From Curtobacterium sp. MCBA15_001 (GTDB lineage: Bacteria > Actinomycetota > Actinomycetes > Actinomycetales > Microbacteriaceae): a DNA stretch of 64,000 nt. The stretch lies in NCBI RefSeq assembly GCF_001864835.1, contig NZ_MJGI01000004.1, forward strand, positions 148,437 through 212,436. Reading direction: 5' to 3'. Made by a program: the position numbers and the translations under genes. Within the stretch, counting starts at the first letter, position 1; each line of letters starts with the position of its first letter. The notes under the pieces are model-generated. The model ran no database searches. It saw only the letters and a program-made list of their open reading frames with translations, and was not told where the DNA came from. This document shows positions 24,958-32,937 of the stretch, one piece after another.

Positions 24958-25596
24958 TCAGCCCGCCCGCCGGCGGACCGTCCACCGCCCGTCGGTGACC
25001 CGCTCGTAGAGCAGCCGGGTGCTCGGAGCGTCGGTGGCGCCACTCCAGAACGCGAGCCGCACGGGCTCGATCGCGTACCCGACCCACCCGGGCGGGGGCT
25101 CGAGTTCGTCGTCGCCGCGCTCGTCCGAGAACGCAGCCCAGCGCGCACGACGCTCTGCGGGACCGCGTGCCGCGAGGTTGTGGTCGTTGAGCCAGGCGAG
25201 TACCTGCAGGTAGCGGGTCCTCGCGGCGTAGGCGACCCGGGCCTCCTGGTCGGTGACGGTCGTGACGTCACCCGTCAGGACGAGCTGCCGGGCCAGCTCC
25301 GGCCACACGATCGTGACCGCTGCCCGCGGCGTGGCAGCGAGTTCGGCGGCCTTGGTGCTCGCGCGGTCCGTGTGGAAGTGCACTCGGCGCCCGTCGAACC
25401 GGGACAGCAGGACGGTCCGCGCTGCCGGGTACCCGTCGAGCCCGATGGTCGACAGGGTCAACAGCGGTGTCACGCCGGAGTCCGGCTCGGGCAGCCACCG
25501 TGCGGCGAGTGCGAACGGGTCGGGGAACGTCGACCCGGTGTCCGCCGGATCGACGGCACCCGCGGTCAGGACGGGCACGTCGTCGGACACGGTCAC
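24958..25596 (-). CDS. Pyridoxamine 5'-phosphate oxidase-like flavoprotein
   Basis: A 212-residue split-barrel FMN protein resembling PdxH. Matching parts are the FMN-binding AARTVLLSRFDGRRVHFHTD (about residues 58-77), STKAAELAATPRAAV, and C-terminal FWSGATDAPSTRLLYERV with a final WTVRRRAG. True PdxH proteins end in RLxP and carry RxHxR before the YxR. These are altered, so the substrate may not be pyridoxine phosphate. GTG at 25596 starts 2 nt before the stop codon of the creatininase gene, making it the last gene of a degradation operon. Confidence 0.8.
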   Translation of the reverse strand: MTVSDDVPVLTAGAVDPADTGSTFPDPFALAARWLPEPDSGVTPLLTLSTIGLDGYPAARTVLLSRFDGRRVHFHTDRASTKAAELAATPRAAVTIVWPELARQLVLTGDVTTVTDQEARVAYAARTRYLQVLAWLNDHNLAARGPAERRARWAAFSDERGDDELEPPPGWVGYAIEPVRLAFWSGATDAPSTRLLYERVTDGRWTVRRRAG

Positions 25597-25597
25597 G

Positions 25598-26383
25598 TCA
25601 CCTCGGACCCGCTGGGTCGAAGCGGGCGATCTCGTGCAGCGACGCGACGGCTTCGTCCAGGGACAGGTCCCACAGTGCCTGCCCGTACGCAGCGGAGGCG
25701 CGACTGGCGTCGCCGACGACACCGGGCGTCCCGAAGTCGTCCGACAACCACCCGAAGCTCACCGGGCCGCCGTTGAAGCGGATGCGGTCGAACTCCGCCA
25801 GGTGGTCCGGCACCCAGCGCTCAGCCTTCGTCATGTCGACCAGGTCGGGCCGCAGGTGCAGGATCATCGACGTCTCGGCCGCCCCGCCGTGGATGCCGAA
25901 CCCGCGTTCGTCGGCGTCCTCGCCGGACGGTCCCGGTGTGCGCGCCAGCGTCGGCATGAGGAAGGTCTTCAACCCGTACTGCTTCCGGATCTCGCGGAGC
26001 GCGACCTGCAGCAGCGCCACGTTCCCGCCGTGTCCGTTCGCGAAGACCAGCGTGCCGGCCCCCGTCAGCGCGACGGCGCGGCCGATCTGCACGACGGTCT
26101 CGAACATGGTCGACGCGTCGAGCCACACGGTGCCGGGCGCCCAGCTGTGTTCGTCGGACTTCGTGAAGGCGAGTGTGGGGAGCTGCCAGACGTCGAGGCC
26201 CTCGTCCGCGGCTCGGGACACCGCGGCGCTGCCGATGTGGTCGGCGAGCAGGAAGTCGGTGATGAGCGGCAGGTGCGGTCCGTGGTGCTCGACCGCACCC
26301 GTGGGCTGGACGATGATCGTGTCCGCGGTGACGCGCGCGGCGACCTCGGGGCCCGACAGTTCGGTGAGCAGACGCGGGCTCAC
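25598..26383 (-). CDS. Creatininase family amidohydrolase
   Basis: A 261-residue metal-dependent hydrolase of the creatininase superfamily, whose members open cyclic amides or cleave formamides (creatininase, FAPy hydrolase, mycofactocin MftE). Metal-binding residues are visible in GAVEHHGPHLPLITD (about residues 29-43), ANGHGGNVA and GGAAETSMIL. GTG at 26383 overlaps the stop of the FAD oxidase gene in GTGA. With the upstream oxidase and deaminase-like hydrolase it suggests stepwise breakdown of a nitrogen ring compound. Confidence 0.88.
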   Translation of the reverse strand: MSPRLLTELSGPEVAARVTADTIIVQPTGAVEHHGPHLPLITDFLLADHIGSAAVSRAADEGLDVWQLPTLAFTKSDEHSWAPGTVWLDASTMFETVVQIGRAVALTGAGTLVFANGHGGNVALLQVALREIRKQYGLKTFLMPTLARTPGPSGEDADERGFGIHGGAAETSMILHLRPDLVDMTKAERWVPDHLAEFDRIRFNGGPVSFGWLSDDFGTPGVVGDASRASAAYGQALWDLSLDEAVASLHEIARFDPAGPR

Positions 26384-27741
26384 TTGCCGAACCCCGGGAC
26401 GACGGGCTGCGCGGACGCGGTGGACCCGCCGGACAGGACGAGCGAGGGGTCGATGACGTGGCCCGGGTTGAGCAACCCGTCCGGGTCGGTGCGGTGCTTG
26501 AGCGCGACGAGCTCCTCGACGCCGTGGTCGACGTAGTACTGGTGCGGGCTGTGCACGCGCACGCCGAGCTCGCGCAGCACGGGGTAGCCGGCGTAGACGT
26601 CCTCGGCACCGGTGTACGGCGCGGTCAGCATGCCGATGGGGCCGACGTGCGCCGCCTCGATGTGCAGCATGCCGCCGGGGTAGACGGCCTCGACCTCGGC
26701 GATCCGGTCGATCAGGGCCTCGCCGCCGACCTCGACGTGGAAGTACTCGGTGTCGGGCGTGTTCCGCTTGAGCCACCAGATCGGGTGGTTGTACGACAGC
26801 ATCGAGACCTTCGTGGTCTGCTGCAGTCCCTCGCGGACGTCCTCGACCACGCCGCCGGCGGACGCGATCAGGGCGCGGGCCTCGTCGAGCGTCACGTCGT
26901 CGATGATCCCGCGCAGACTGGCGCGACCGGCCGGCAGGGCGTCGTCCTTCGGCAGGGTCGCGGCGACCTCGGCGCGGTCCGCGCTGACGAGTCGGGGTGC
27001 GGGGACCAGACCGCGCAGGGTCCGCACCGCGGTGAGCGCGTGCTCGAACGTGGGGAACGACGCGTAGACCGCGCGCCAGTCCTGCAGCGGCTCGAGCCGG
27101 ACGGTCGCGCGGGCGATGACACCGGCGGTGCCGTACGTGTGCACGAACGGCTGCGCTGCGTCGCCCTCGACGTGCACCAGGTCCGGCTCGCCGGGCAGGG
27201 CGATGTCGAGCGCGGTGACGAAGCCCTCCCAGTTCGAGCCGTGCGAGATCGAGCCGGTGCCGCCGGACCCGCCGGACAGGAACCCGCCGATGGTGGACTG
27301 CGCGGTGGACGGGTACATCCAGAGCTGCTGGCCCTGCGCCGCCGCAGCCTGTTCGAGGGCGACCATGGTCGCCCCCGCCTCGGCGGTGACCCAGCCGTCG
27401 CCGACCTCGACGACGGCCCGGGCCCGGCTGGTGTCCAGGACCAGGCCGGCCTCGAGCGGGATGCCCTGCCCGTAGTTGCCGGTGCCCTTGCCGCGGGTGG
27501 TCACGGGGACCCCGTGCCGCACGGCCGCCTGCAGGGTCGCAGCGATCTCGTCCGCGTTCGCCGGCGAGGCGACCAGGTCGGCGAGCCCGAGGGGCAGCTG
27601 CTCGCTGAGGATCGGGCTCATGGTCGCCTCGTCGACGGAGGCCCGCTCGCGGGTCCTCTGGTCGGCGCTGACGCCGCGCTCACCGAGCAGGTCGACGAGG
27701 TCGGTGTGCAGCGCCGCGATGGCGGCGGGGGTTGCAGGCAT
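26380..27741 (-). CDS. FAD-binding oxidoreductase (VAO/PCMH type)
   Basis: A 453-residue FAD enzyme. The FAD-binding 4 domain covers about residues 50-220, with VTTRGKGTGNYGQGIPL and GWVTAEAGATMVALEQA, then STIGGFLSGGSGGTGSISHG. The C-terminal part resembles the glycolate oxidase/lactate dehydrogenase cap, ending in KHRTDPDGLLNPGHV. The ATG has GGAG 5 nt upstream. Members oxidise alpha-hydroxy acids, alditols or cyclic nitrogen compounds. Its neighbours are an importer gene upstream and creatininase and PNPOx-like genes downstream. Confidence 0.88.
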   Translation of the reverse strand: MPATPAAIAALHTDLVDLLGERGVSADQRTRERASVDEATMSPILSEQLPLGLADLVASPANADEIAATLQAAVRHGVPVTTRGKGTGNYGQGIPLEAGLVLDTSRARAVVEVGDGWVTAEAGATMVALEQAAAAQGQQLWMYPSTAQSTIGGFLSGGSGGTGSISHGSNWEGFVTALDIALPGEPDLVHVEGDAAQPFVHTYGTAGVIARATVRLEPLQDWRAVYASFPTFEHALTAVRTLRGLVPAPRLVSADRAEVAATLPKDDALPAGRASLRGIIDDVTLDEARALIASAGGVVEDVREGLQQTTKVSMLSYNHPIWWLKRNTPDTEYFHVEVGGEALIDRIAEVEAVYPGGMLHIEAAHVGPIGMLTAPYTGAEDVYAGYPVLRELGVRVHSPHQYYVDHGVEELVALKHRTDPDGLLNPGHVIDPSLVLSGGSTASAQPVVPGFGK

Positions 27742-27782
27742 GGCAGCTCCGGGGAGAGAGGGGTTCGGTCTGTGGGGGAGAC

Positions 27783-27825
27783 GGACGGGAGGCTCGGTGC
27801 GCGACCGGCACCGCGCCTCCCGTCC
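27783..27825 (-). terminator. GGAGGCGCGG-family hairpin between SBP and oxidase genes
   Basis: Arms GGACGGGAGGCTCGGTGC and GCACCGCGCCTCCCGTCC pair with one mismatch around a 7-nt loop, 54 nt after the binding-protein stop. In mid-cluster it may attenuate rather than fully stop transcription. Confidence 0.65.
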
Positions 27826-27878
27826 GGTGGTCGACCAGCAGGGCCGACCGGTGGTCGGCCAGGCCGACCACCCTGCGG

Positions 27879-29066
27879 TCACTTGCCGAGACCGATGGAC
27901 TTGTCGAGGAACTCGTTCGTGTAGAGCTCGGACGGCGTCAGGCCGCTCTTGACGTCACCGGCACCGGCGAAGATCGGCTCGGCCTTCTTCAGGAAGTCCT
28001 GCATGCGCTGGTCGTCCATCGAGCCGATGTAGCCGTCGGTGTCCTTCGCGATGCCGAGCTTCACCATCTGCGACGCGGCGAACGCGCCGACCTTCGAGTC
28101 GTAGGTCCAGCCGTTGTTGTACTGCTGCACGAGCTTGGTGATGAGGTCGTTCGTCGCGCCGGGGGACTTCAGGTAGTCGACGTCGGCCTGCTGCATCACG
28201 GGGACGAGCTGCTTCAGGCAGGGCGACAGCTTCGACAGGTCGCCGGAGCGCACGGACATGGTCTCCGGGTACGGGTTCCAGCCGGTGCTCGAGACCAGCT
28301 TGTAGTCGACCTTCTTGCCCCAGGCGGCGACCTGGTTCTGGTAGATGTACGGCTCGGCGGTCGCGAAGCCCTGCTGCGCGTCCTTGCCGCCGGCGGCGAC
28401 GAACTTCGCCGGGGTGCCGTCGTAGCTGCCGTCGAGGATGCTCTTCGGCAGGATGCCGGACTGTTCGAGGTAGGTCATGTACGAGGCGCCGTTGAAGTAG
28501 CGGACGACCCCGCCGTTCTTCTCGAGGTCCTTGCCGAGGTCCTTGATGCTGTCCACGTTCTTGTACGTCGCCGGGTCGTACATGATGACGAAGGGGGACT
28601 GGTCGTTCTCGGCGAACACCGCGGTGGTGGGCAGGTTGCCGGAGAACTGGACCGCTTCGTCGGTGGAGACGTAGCCGAGGGTGATCGACTTGTCCTGGTA
28701 CATCTGCGACGACACCTTCGAGTAGCCGATGGCCGGACCGCCGGCGCGGATCTCGAGTTTGACGCCGGTGCTCTTGCCGTTGGCCATCAGGTCGCCGGTC
28801 ACGGACTTGTCCGAGGCGTCGATGGTTGGGTTCGCGCCGAGCATCTCGTACAGGTGCCCGTGCTCGCCCTCCGGGTTCCAGTCGGTCTGCACGACGACCG
28901 TGGCCGGGCAGACGCCGGACAGGTCGACGGCGGGACCGGTGGCGGCCTTGGCGGAGGCGGTGGACGTGGTGGTGCCGGAGGACGAGCCGGCGGCGCATCC
29001 GGTGAGGGCGATCGCGGTCGCTGCGAGGGCTGCGGTCGCGACGCCGAGGCGGGTGGTGGTGCGCAT
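27879..29066 (-). CDS. NitT/TauT-type ABC substrate-binding lipoprotein
   Basis: A 395-residue solute-binding protein with a lipoprotein signal ending in LTGC (Cys24), followed by a Ser/Thr/Ala-rich tether. The mature part has VVVQTDWNPEGEHGHLYEML near its start, characteristic of SsuA/ThiY/NMT1-like proteins that bind sulfonates, pyrimidines or other small nitrogen compounds. The cognate permease and ATPase genes lie immediately upstream. GGAG precedes the ATG. Confidence 0.9.
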   Translation of the reverse strand: MRTTTRLGVATAALAATAIALTGCAAGSSSGTTTSTASAKAATGPAVDLSGVCPATVVVQTDWNPEGEHGHLYEMLGANPTIDASDKSVTGDLMANGKSTGVKLEIRAGGPAIGYSKVSSQMYQDKSITLGYVSTDEAVQFSGNLPTTAVFAENDQSPFVIMYDPATYKNVDSIKDLGKDLEKNGGVVRYFNGASYMTYLEQSGILPKSILDGSYDGTPAKFVAAGGKDAQQGFATAEPYIYQNQVAAWGKKVDYKLVSSTGWNPYPETMSVRSGDLSKLSPCLKQLVPVMQQADVDYLKSPGATNDLITKLVQQYNNGWTYDSKVGAFAASQMVKLGIAKDTDGYIGSMDDQRMQDFLKKAEPIFAGAGDVKSGLTPSELYTNEFLDKSIGLGK

Positions 29067-29147
29067 GGAGGCTCCGTTCGTGGTGCGGGTCTCGTGGTGC
29101 TGTCGAGTCGGTCGGGGAGGGTGGTGGCGGTGGGGTCCGAGGTGCGG

Positions 29148-30011
29148 TCAGCCGAAGTCGTGCCAGCGGCCGACGGCCAGGCGGCCGAGCAGCCCGAACA
29201 CCAGGAAGACGGCGACTCCGTAGAGCGAGGCGATGATGATGGTCGCGTACAGCTCCGGACCCATCAGCCGCGACGCCGTGACCTGGATCAGGACGCCGAG
29301 GCCGGGGTTGCCGCGCTGGAAGAACTGGTCGCCGACGATCGCGCCGATCACGCTCAGCCCGGCCGAGGTCCGCAAGCCGACGAAGATCGACGGCAGCGCG
29401 GCGGGGATCCGGAGCTTGACGAGCTCGGCACCGAGGCCGGCCCGCTGCAGTCGGAAGAGCTCGCGTTGGGCCCGGTCGGCGGACTGCAGGCCGAACAGCG
29501 TGTTCGAGACCATCGGGAAGAGCGCGATCATCACGGTGACGATGACGCGGCTGGTGAACTCGTAGCCGAAGAGGGCGCCGATGAGCGGCACGAGGGCCAG
29601 GATCGGCACGCACTGCAGCACCACCGCGTACGGGTAGAGCGAGTTCTCGAGCCACTTGGCCTGTGCCATGAGCATCGCCCAGACGACGCCGATGACGATC
29701 GCGAACGCCAGCCCCGTGAGCGAGACCACCGTGGTGCGACCGAGGGCGGCCCACAGGTCGCTGCCGAACGTGGACGGCGAACCGTCGGGCATGGTCGGCG
29801 CGACGATCGCCTTGAGCACGAGGTGCGGGTAGGGCACCAGGAACGCCAGGTTGCGGACGTGGTCGTAGTACGCGGCGGCGGCGTACCAGATGCCGACGAG
29901 GATGGCCGCGACGACGACCGGCTGCCACCACATGACGCGGCGGCGGGGGCGGGACCGGCGGACGGCGACCCGAGCGGTCCGGGCGTCGGTGACCTCCTGC
30001 AGCGTGGCCAT
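29148..30011 (-). CDS. NitT/TauT-type ABC transporter permease
   Basis: A 287-residue permease with about six membrane segments after a basic N-terminus. The EAA-like loop is LRIPAALPSIFVGLRTSAG, typical of SsuC/TauC, and the C-terminal half has VIGAIVGDQFFQRGNPGLG. The ATG at 30011 overlaps the ATPase stop (ATGA). The frame continues upstream for hundreds of codons without homology, so this internal ATG is used. Confidence 0.92.
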   Translation of the reverse strand: MATLQEVTDARTARVAVRRSRPRRRVMWWQPVVVAAILVGIWYAAAAYYDHVRNLAFLVPYPHLVLKAIVAPTMPDGSPSTFGSDLWAALGRTTVVSLTGLAFAIVIGVVWAMLMAQAKWLENSLYPYAVVLQCVPILALVPLIGALFGYEFTSRVIVTVMIALFPMVSNTLFGLQSADRAQRELFRLQRAGLGAELVKLRIPAALPSIFVGLRTSAGLSVIGAIVGDQFFQRGNPGLGVLIQVTASRLMGPELYATIIIASLYGVAVFLVFGLLGRLAVGRWHDFG

Positions 30012-30778
30012 CAGCGGTGTCCTTCCCGGAGCGCATGCGAGACCTCGCCGACGAGCTCGGCGAACTCGGGGGTGAAGCGGATGTCCGGGTCGCGGGGCAT
30101 CGGGAACGGGACGTCGAACCGGCCGACGACGTTGCCGGGACGCCCGGACATGACGATCACCTTCGTGGACAGGTACACCGCCTCGGACACCGAGTGGGTG
30201 ATGAACAGCCCGGCGAACCGCTGCTCGACGAACAGCCGCAGCAGTTCGTCGTTCAGGCGCTCGCGGGTGATCTCGTCGAGCGCACCGAACGGCTCGTCGA
30301 ACAGGAACAGCTCGGGGTCGAGCGTCAGCGACCGGGCGAGGGACACACGCATCCGCATGCCGCCGGAGAGCTGCTTCGGCAGGTTCGACTCGAACCCGTC
30401 CAGCCCGACCAGGTCGATGGCGCGCTTCGCCTTGGCGGCCCGCTCGGCCTTCGGCACCTTGCCGAGCTCGGCGAGCAGCTCGACGTTGCCCTGCACCGTC
30501 CGCCAGGGCAGGAGCGTCGCGTCCTGGAACACGTAGCCGATCCGGTCCGCGGCGACGCCGGCGGTGCCGTGCGACGCCGTCTCGAGTCCGGACGCGATCC
30601 GGAGCAGCGTGGACTTGCCGCACCCGGAGGGGCCGACGACGGAGACGAACTCCCCGCGGTCGACCGTGAGGTCGACGCCCTGCAGCGCGACCGTGCCGTT
30701 CGGGAACGTCATCTCGACGTCCGCGAAGTCGAGCAGCGTGTCCGTCTTCGTGACGGGGGCTGGAGCTGTGGTGGTCAC
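30011..30778 (-). CDS. NitT/TauT-type ABC transporter ATP-binding protein
   Basis: A 255-residue SsuB/TauB-like ATPase with Walker A GPSGCGKST (about residues 54-62), Q-loop VFQDATLLPW, signature LSGGMRMRVSLARSL and Walker B LFLFDEPFGALD. GTG start preceded by an AGAGGT ribosome binding site. It energises the import system of the two genes that follow and lies downstream of the cytosine-deaminase-like gene. Confidence 0.94.
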   Translation of the reverse strand: MTTTAPAPVTKTDTLLDFADVEMTFPNGTVALQGVDLTVDRGEFVSVVGPSGCGKSTLLRIASGLETASHGTAGVAADRIGYVFQDATLLPWRTVQGNVELLAELGKVPKAERAAKAKRAIDLVGLDGFESNLPKQLSGGMRMRVSLARSLTLDPELFLFDEPFGALDEITRERLNDELLRLFVEQRFAGLFITHSVSEAVYLSTKVIVMSGRPGNVVGRFDVPFPMPRDPDIRFTPEFAELVGEVSHALREGHR

Positions 30779-30841
30779 GGCTACCTCTTCTTCCGGTGCT
30801 TGCGGGGACTTCGGTGGGGGTGGGACGTGTGGGGACCGGGG

Positions 30842-32158
30842 TCAGACAGCCGCGGGGTGCGCGGGCCGGACCGCGGGGTGCGCAGACCGGGCCGCCGGGT
30901 CTGCGGGCTGGACCGCGGCGATGCTCCGCCGGACCTCGGTCACGGCGACCAGGCGTCCGTGGGCGAGCACGAACCGCTCGGCGGGGGCGTTCGCGACGGC
31001 GTCGACCAGGCTTGTCGCCGCGACCGCGACCAGGTCCGCCCGGGCACCGACCGCGACGCCGGCGACGGGCAGGCCCATCACGCTGCGGGCCCCGTCGGTG
31101 ACCAGCGACCAGGCCTCGTCCGGCGTGAGGTGGCCGGCGCTGACGAGCAGCGACGCGGTCTCGAACGCGTCCGACCGGCCGACGGGGTTGAACGGGTCGC
31201 GCACGTTGTCCGCACCAGCGGCGACCCGGACCCCGGCGTCGAGCAGGGCACGGAGCGGGGCGAGCCCTCGCGGGGTCGCGACCGGGTGCTGCCACCCCTG
31301 CAGGTACAGGTTCGTGATGGGCAGGGCGATGACGCCGAGGTCCCCGGCGACCAGGTCGGCGATCACCTCGGCGAGCCGGTCGGGGTCGATTGTGCCGAGT
31401 CGCACGCAGTGCCCCGCGGAGTACTGCCGGTCCCGCGGCCAGTCCCGCACGGCGCGGGCGTAGTGGTCGAGGGTGAGCGGTCCGTCGAGGTTCTCGTCGG
31501 CGTGCAGGTCGACACCGATCCCGCGGCGTGCGGCGATCGCGAGCAGGCGGTCGACGTCGGCGTCGGGGTCGTCGGCCAGGTGCGGCGCGCCGCCGACCAG
31601 GTCGACGCCGAGGTCGAGCACGGCCTCGACGTGGGCGTCCGGGGCGTGGGGACCGGCGAGGGCGACGAGTTCGACGTCCATCAGCCCGGCGAGCTCGTGG
31701 CGGACCTGCACCAGGGCACGGGCACCGCGGGTCGCGTCGTCGACCGAGGCGTCGCCGTGGCCGCTGAGCACGTCGACGTGCGTGCGGACGGCGGTGGTGC
31801 CGGCGGCGAGCATCGTCAGGGCCTGGGTCCGGGCGCGGTCGGCGATGTCGTCGACGGTCATGGTCTCCGCGTGGTCCCGCCAGGCACCGATGGCCGAGCC
31901 GAGGTCGCCGAGCGGCGGCTGGATCCGGTCGAAGCTCAGGGCCTTGTCGAGGTGCGCGTGGGGTTCCGCGGGCGCGGTCAGCAGGAGGCGTCCCTCGAGG
32001 TCGAGGACGCCACCAGCCGCTGTGGCGGGAGCGTCGAGCGTGCCGCTCGGGGCGATCCTGACGACCGTGTCGCCCTCGATCGCGACGTCGACTCGACGGC
32101 CGTCGGGCAGGAGCGCATCGCGGACGAGGGCGATCGGGCGGGGCAGCTGCTGGTCCAC
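30842..32158 (-). CDS. Cytosine deaminase-like amidohydrolase
   Basis: A 438-residue amidohydrolase of the CodA branch. The metal motif HAHLDKAL, the HADENLD segment (His and Glu as in CodA HxxE), SAGHCVRLG and the C-terminal GADNVRDPFNPVGRSDAFE follow the cytosine deaminase layout. It may act on a pyrimidine, triazine or related ring. The C-terminus is a degenerate Pro-Ala-His-rich repeat. GTG at 32158 has GGAAGGGG upstream; a longer frame reaches 32293 without homology. First gene of the importer and degradation operon. Confidence 0.85.
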   Translation of the reverse strand: MDQQLPRPIALVRDALLPDGRRVDVAIEGDTVVRIAPSGTLDAPATAAGGVLDLEGRLLLTAPAEPHAHLDKALSFDRIQPPLGDLGSAIGAWRDHAETMTVDDIADRARTQALTMLAAGTTAVRTHVDVLSGHGDASVDDATRGARALVQVRHELAGLMDVELVALAGPHAPDAHVEAVLDLGVDLVGGAPHLADDPDADVDRLLAIAARRGIGVDLHADENLDGPLTLDHYARAVRDWPRDRQYSAGHCVRLGTIDPDRLAEVIADLVAGDLGVIALPITNLYLQGWQHPVATPRGLAPLRALLDAGVRVAAGADNVRDPFNPVGRSDAFETASLLVSAGHLTPDEAWSLVTDGARSVMGLPVAGVAVGARADLVAVAATSLVDAVANAPAERFVLAHGRLVAVTEVRRSIAAVQPADPAARSAHPAVRPAHPAAV

Positions 32159-32185
32159 GTGACCCCTTCCGATCGTGTGTGAGAA

Positions 32186-32202
32186 TGTTGATCGCATCAA
32201 CA
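32186..32202. promoter_or_regulatory. Inverted repeat TGTTGAT-CGC-ATCAACA
   Basis: Perfect 7-bp arms with a 3-nt centre lie 28 nt upstream of the deaminase-like start and 106 nt upstream of the XRE-cupin start. It is a candidate operator for the divergent XRE-cupin regulator. Confidence 0.55.
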
Positions 32203-32224
32203 TCGCCGATGCTACGAGGGTCGT

Positions 32225-32240
32225 GTTTCCCCCCTGTTTC
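32225..32240 (-). promoter_or_regulatory. GAAAC-N6-GAAAC direct repeat (GlnR-like)
   Basis: On the minus strand two GAAAC pentamers are spaced 11 bp apart and read toward the deaminase and importer operon. GAAAC is the b-half of the actinobacterial GlnR box. Nitrogen control is inferred. Confidence 0.4.
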
Positions 32241-32307
32241 ACGGCGGTTGCCGTTCGTGACACCGCCTCGCGACCCCTGCGCAGGCGGCCCACCCTCAGG
32301 AGTCGAC

Positions 32308-32937
32308 ATGCCCTCCGACCTCGTCGAGACCGTCCCGCCGAACCCGCGGGTCGTCGACGCCCAGGCCCGTCGCATCGGCGAGCACATCCGCACGCTGCGT
32401 CGTTCGCGGGCGCTGACGCTCGTGCAGCTCGCCGACCGGACCGGCCTGTCGCACCCGTTCCTGAGCCAGCTCGAGCGGGGTCACTCCCGCGCCAGCATGG
32501 TGTCGCTCGAGAAGATCGCGATCGCGCTCGAGACCAGCCAGGTCGAACTGCTGGCGGCCGGCGACCCGCAGCCGCGCGACCCCGAGGACACCCGCCCCGA
32601 CGTCCTGCGCGCCGACGAGGGCGCTCGCGGACCGTTCTCGCAGGGCGAGGCGCGCCTGCTCGTCCACGCCGGCCGACACGCGTTCGAACCGCTCGAGTGG
32701 ACCGGTGCGAACACCGACCCCGGTGACTTCTACGAGCACCGCGAGGACGAGTTCCTCTACGTGCTCAGCGGATCGGTCCGGCTGGACCTGGGCACCGATG
32801 CGCCCCTGCTGCTCGGGCCGGGCGACTCGGCGTACTACCGCGGTGGGACGCCGCACCGGTGGTGCAGCCCGGACGGCGAACGGTTCCACCTGGTCGTCGT
32901 CAAGGAGAGCCCGTCGCGGGGCGGGGGCGCAGCGTGA
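32308..32937 (+). CDS. XRE-family regulator with C-terminal cupin
   Basis: A 209-residue regulator with an N-terminal helix-turn-helix (RIGEHIRTLRRSRALTLVQL, then TGLSHPFLSQLERGHSRAS) and a C-terminal cupin effector domain (FYEHREDEFLYVLSGSVRLD, GDSAYYRGGTPHRW). This architecture is common in repressors of amine, amino acid and nitrogen catabolism. AGGAG lies before the ATG. It is divergent from the deaminase and importer operon and overlaps the next gene in GTGA, so both sides may be controlled by it. Confidence 0.92.
   Translation: MPSDLVETVPPNPRVVDAQARRIGEHIRTLRRSRALTLVQLADRTGLSHPFLSQLERGHSRASMVSLEKIAIALETSQVELLAAGDPQPRDPEDTRPDVLRADEGARGPFSQGEARLLVHAGRHAFEPLEWTGANTDPGDFYEHREDEFLYVLSGSVRLDLGTDAPLLLGPGDSAYYRGGTPHRWCSPDGERFHLVVVKESPSRGGGAA

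Noticed and set aside
29148-32393. A single 1081-codon minus-strand frame
   Set aside because: Only the last 287 codons resemble a permease. The rest is Arg/Pro-rich sequence overlapping the ATPase and deaminase genes, which have clear homology in other frames.
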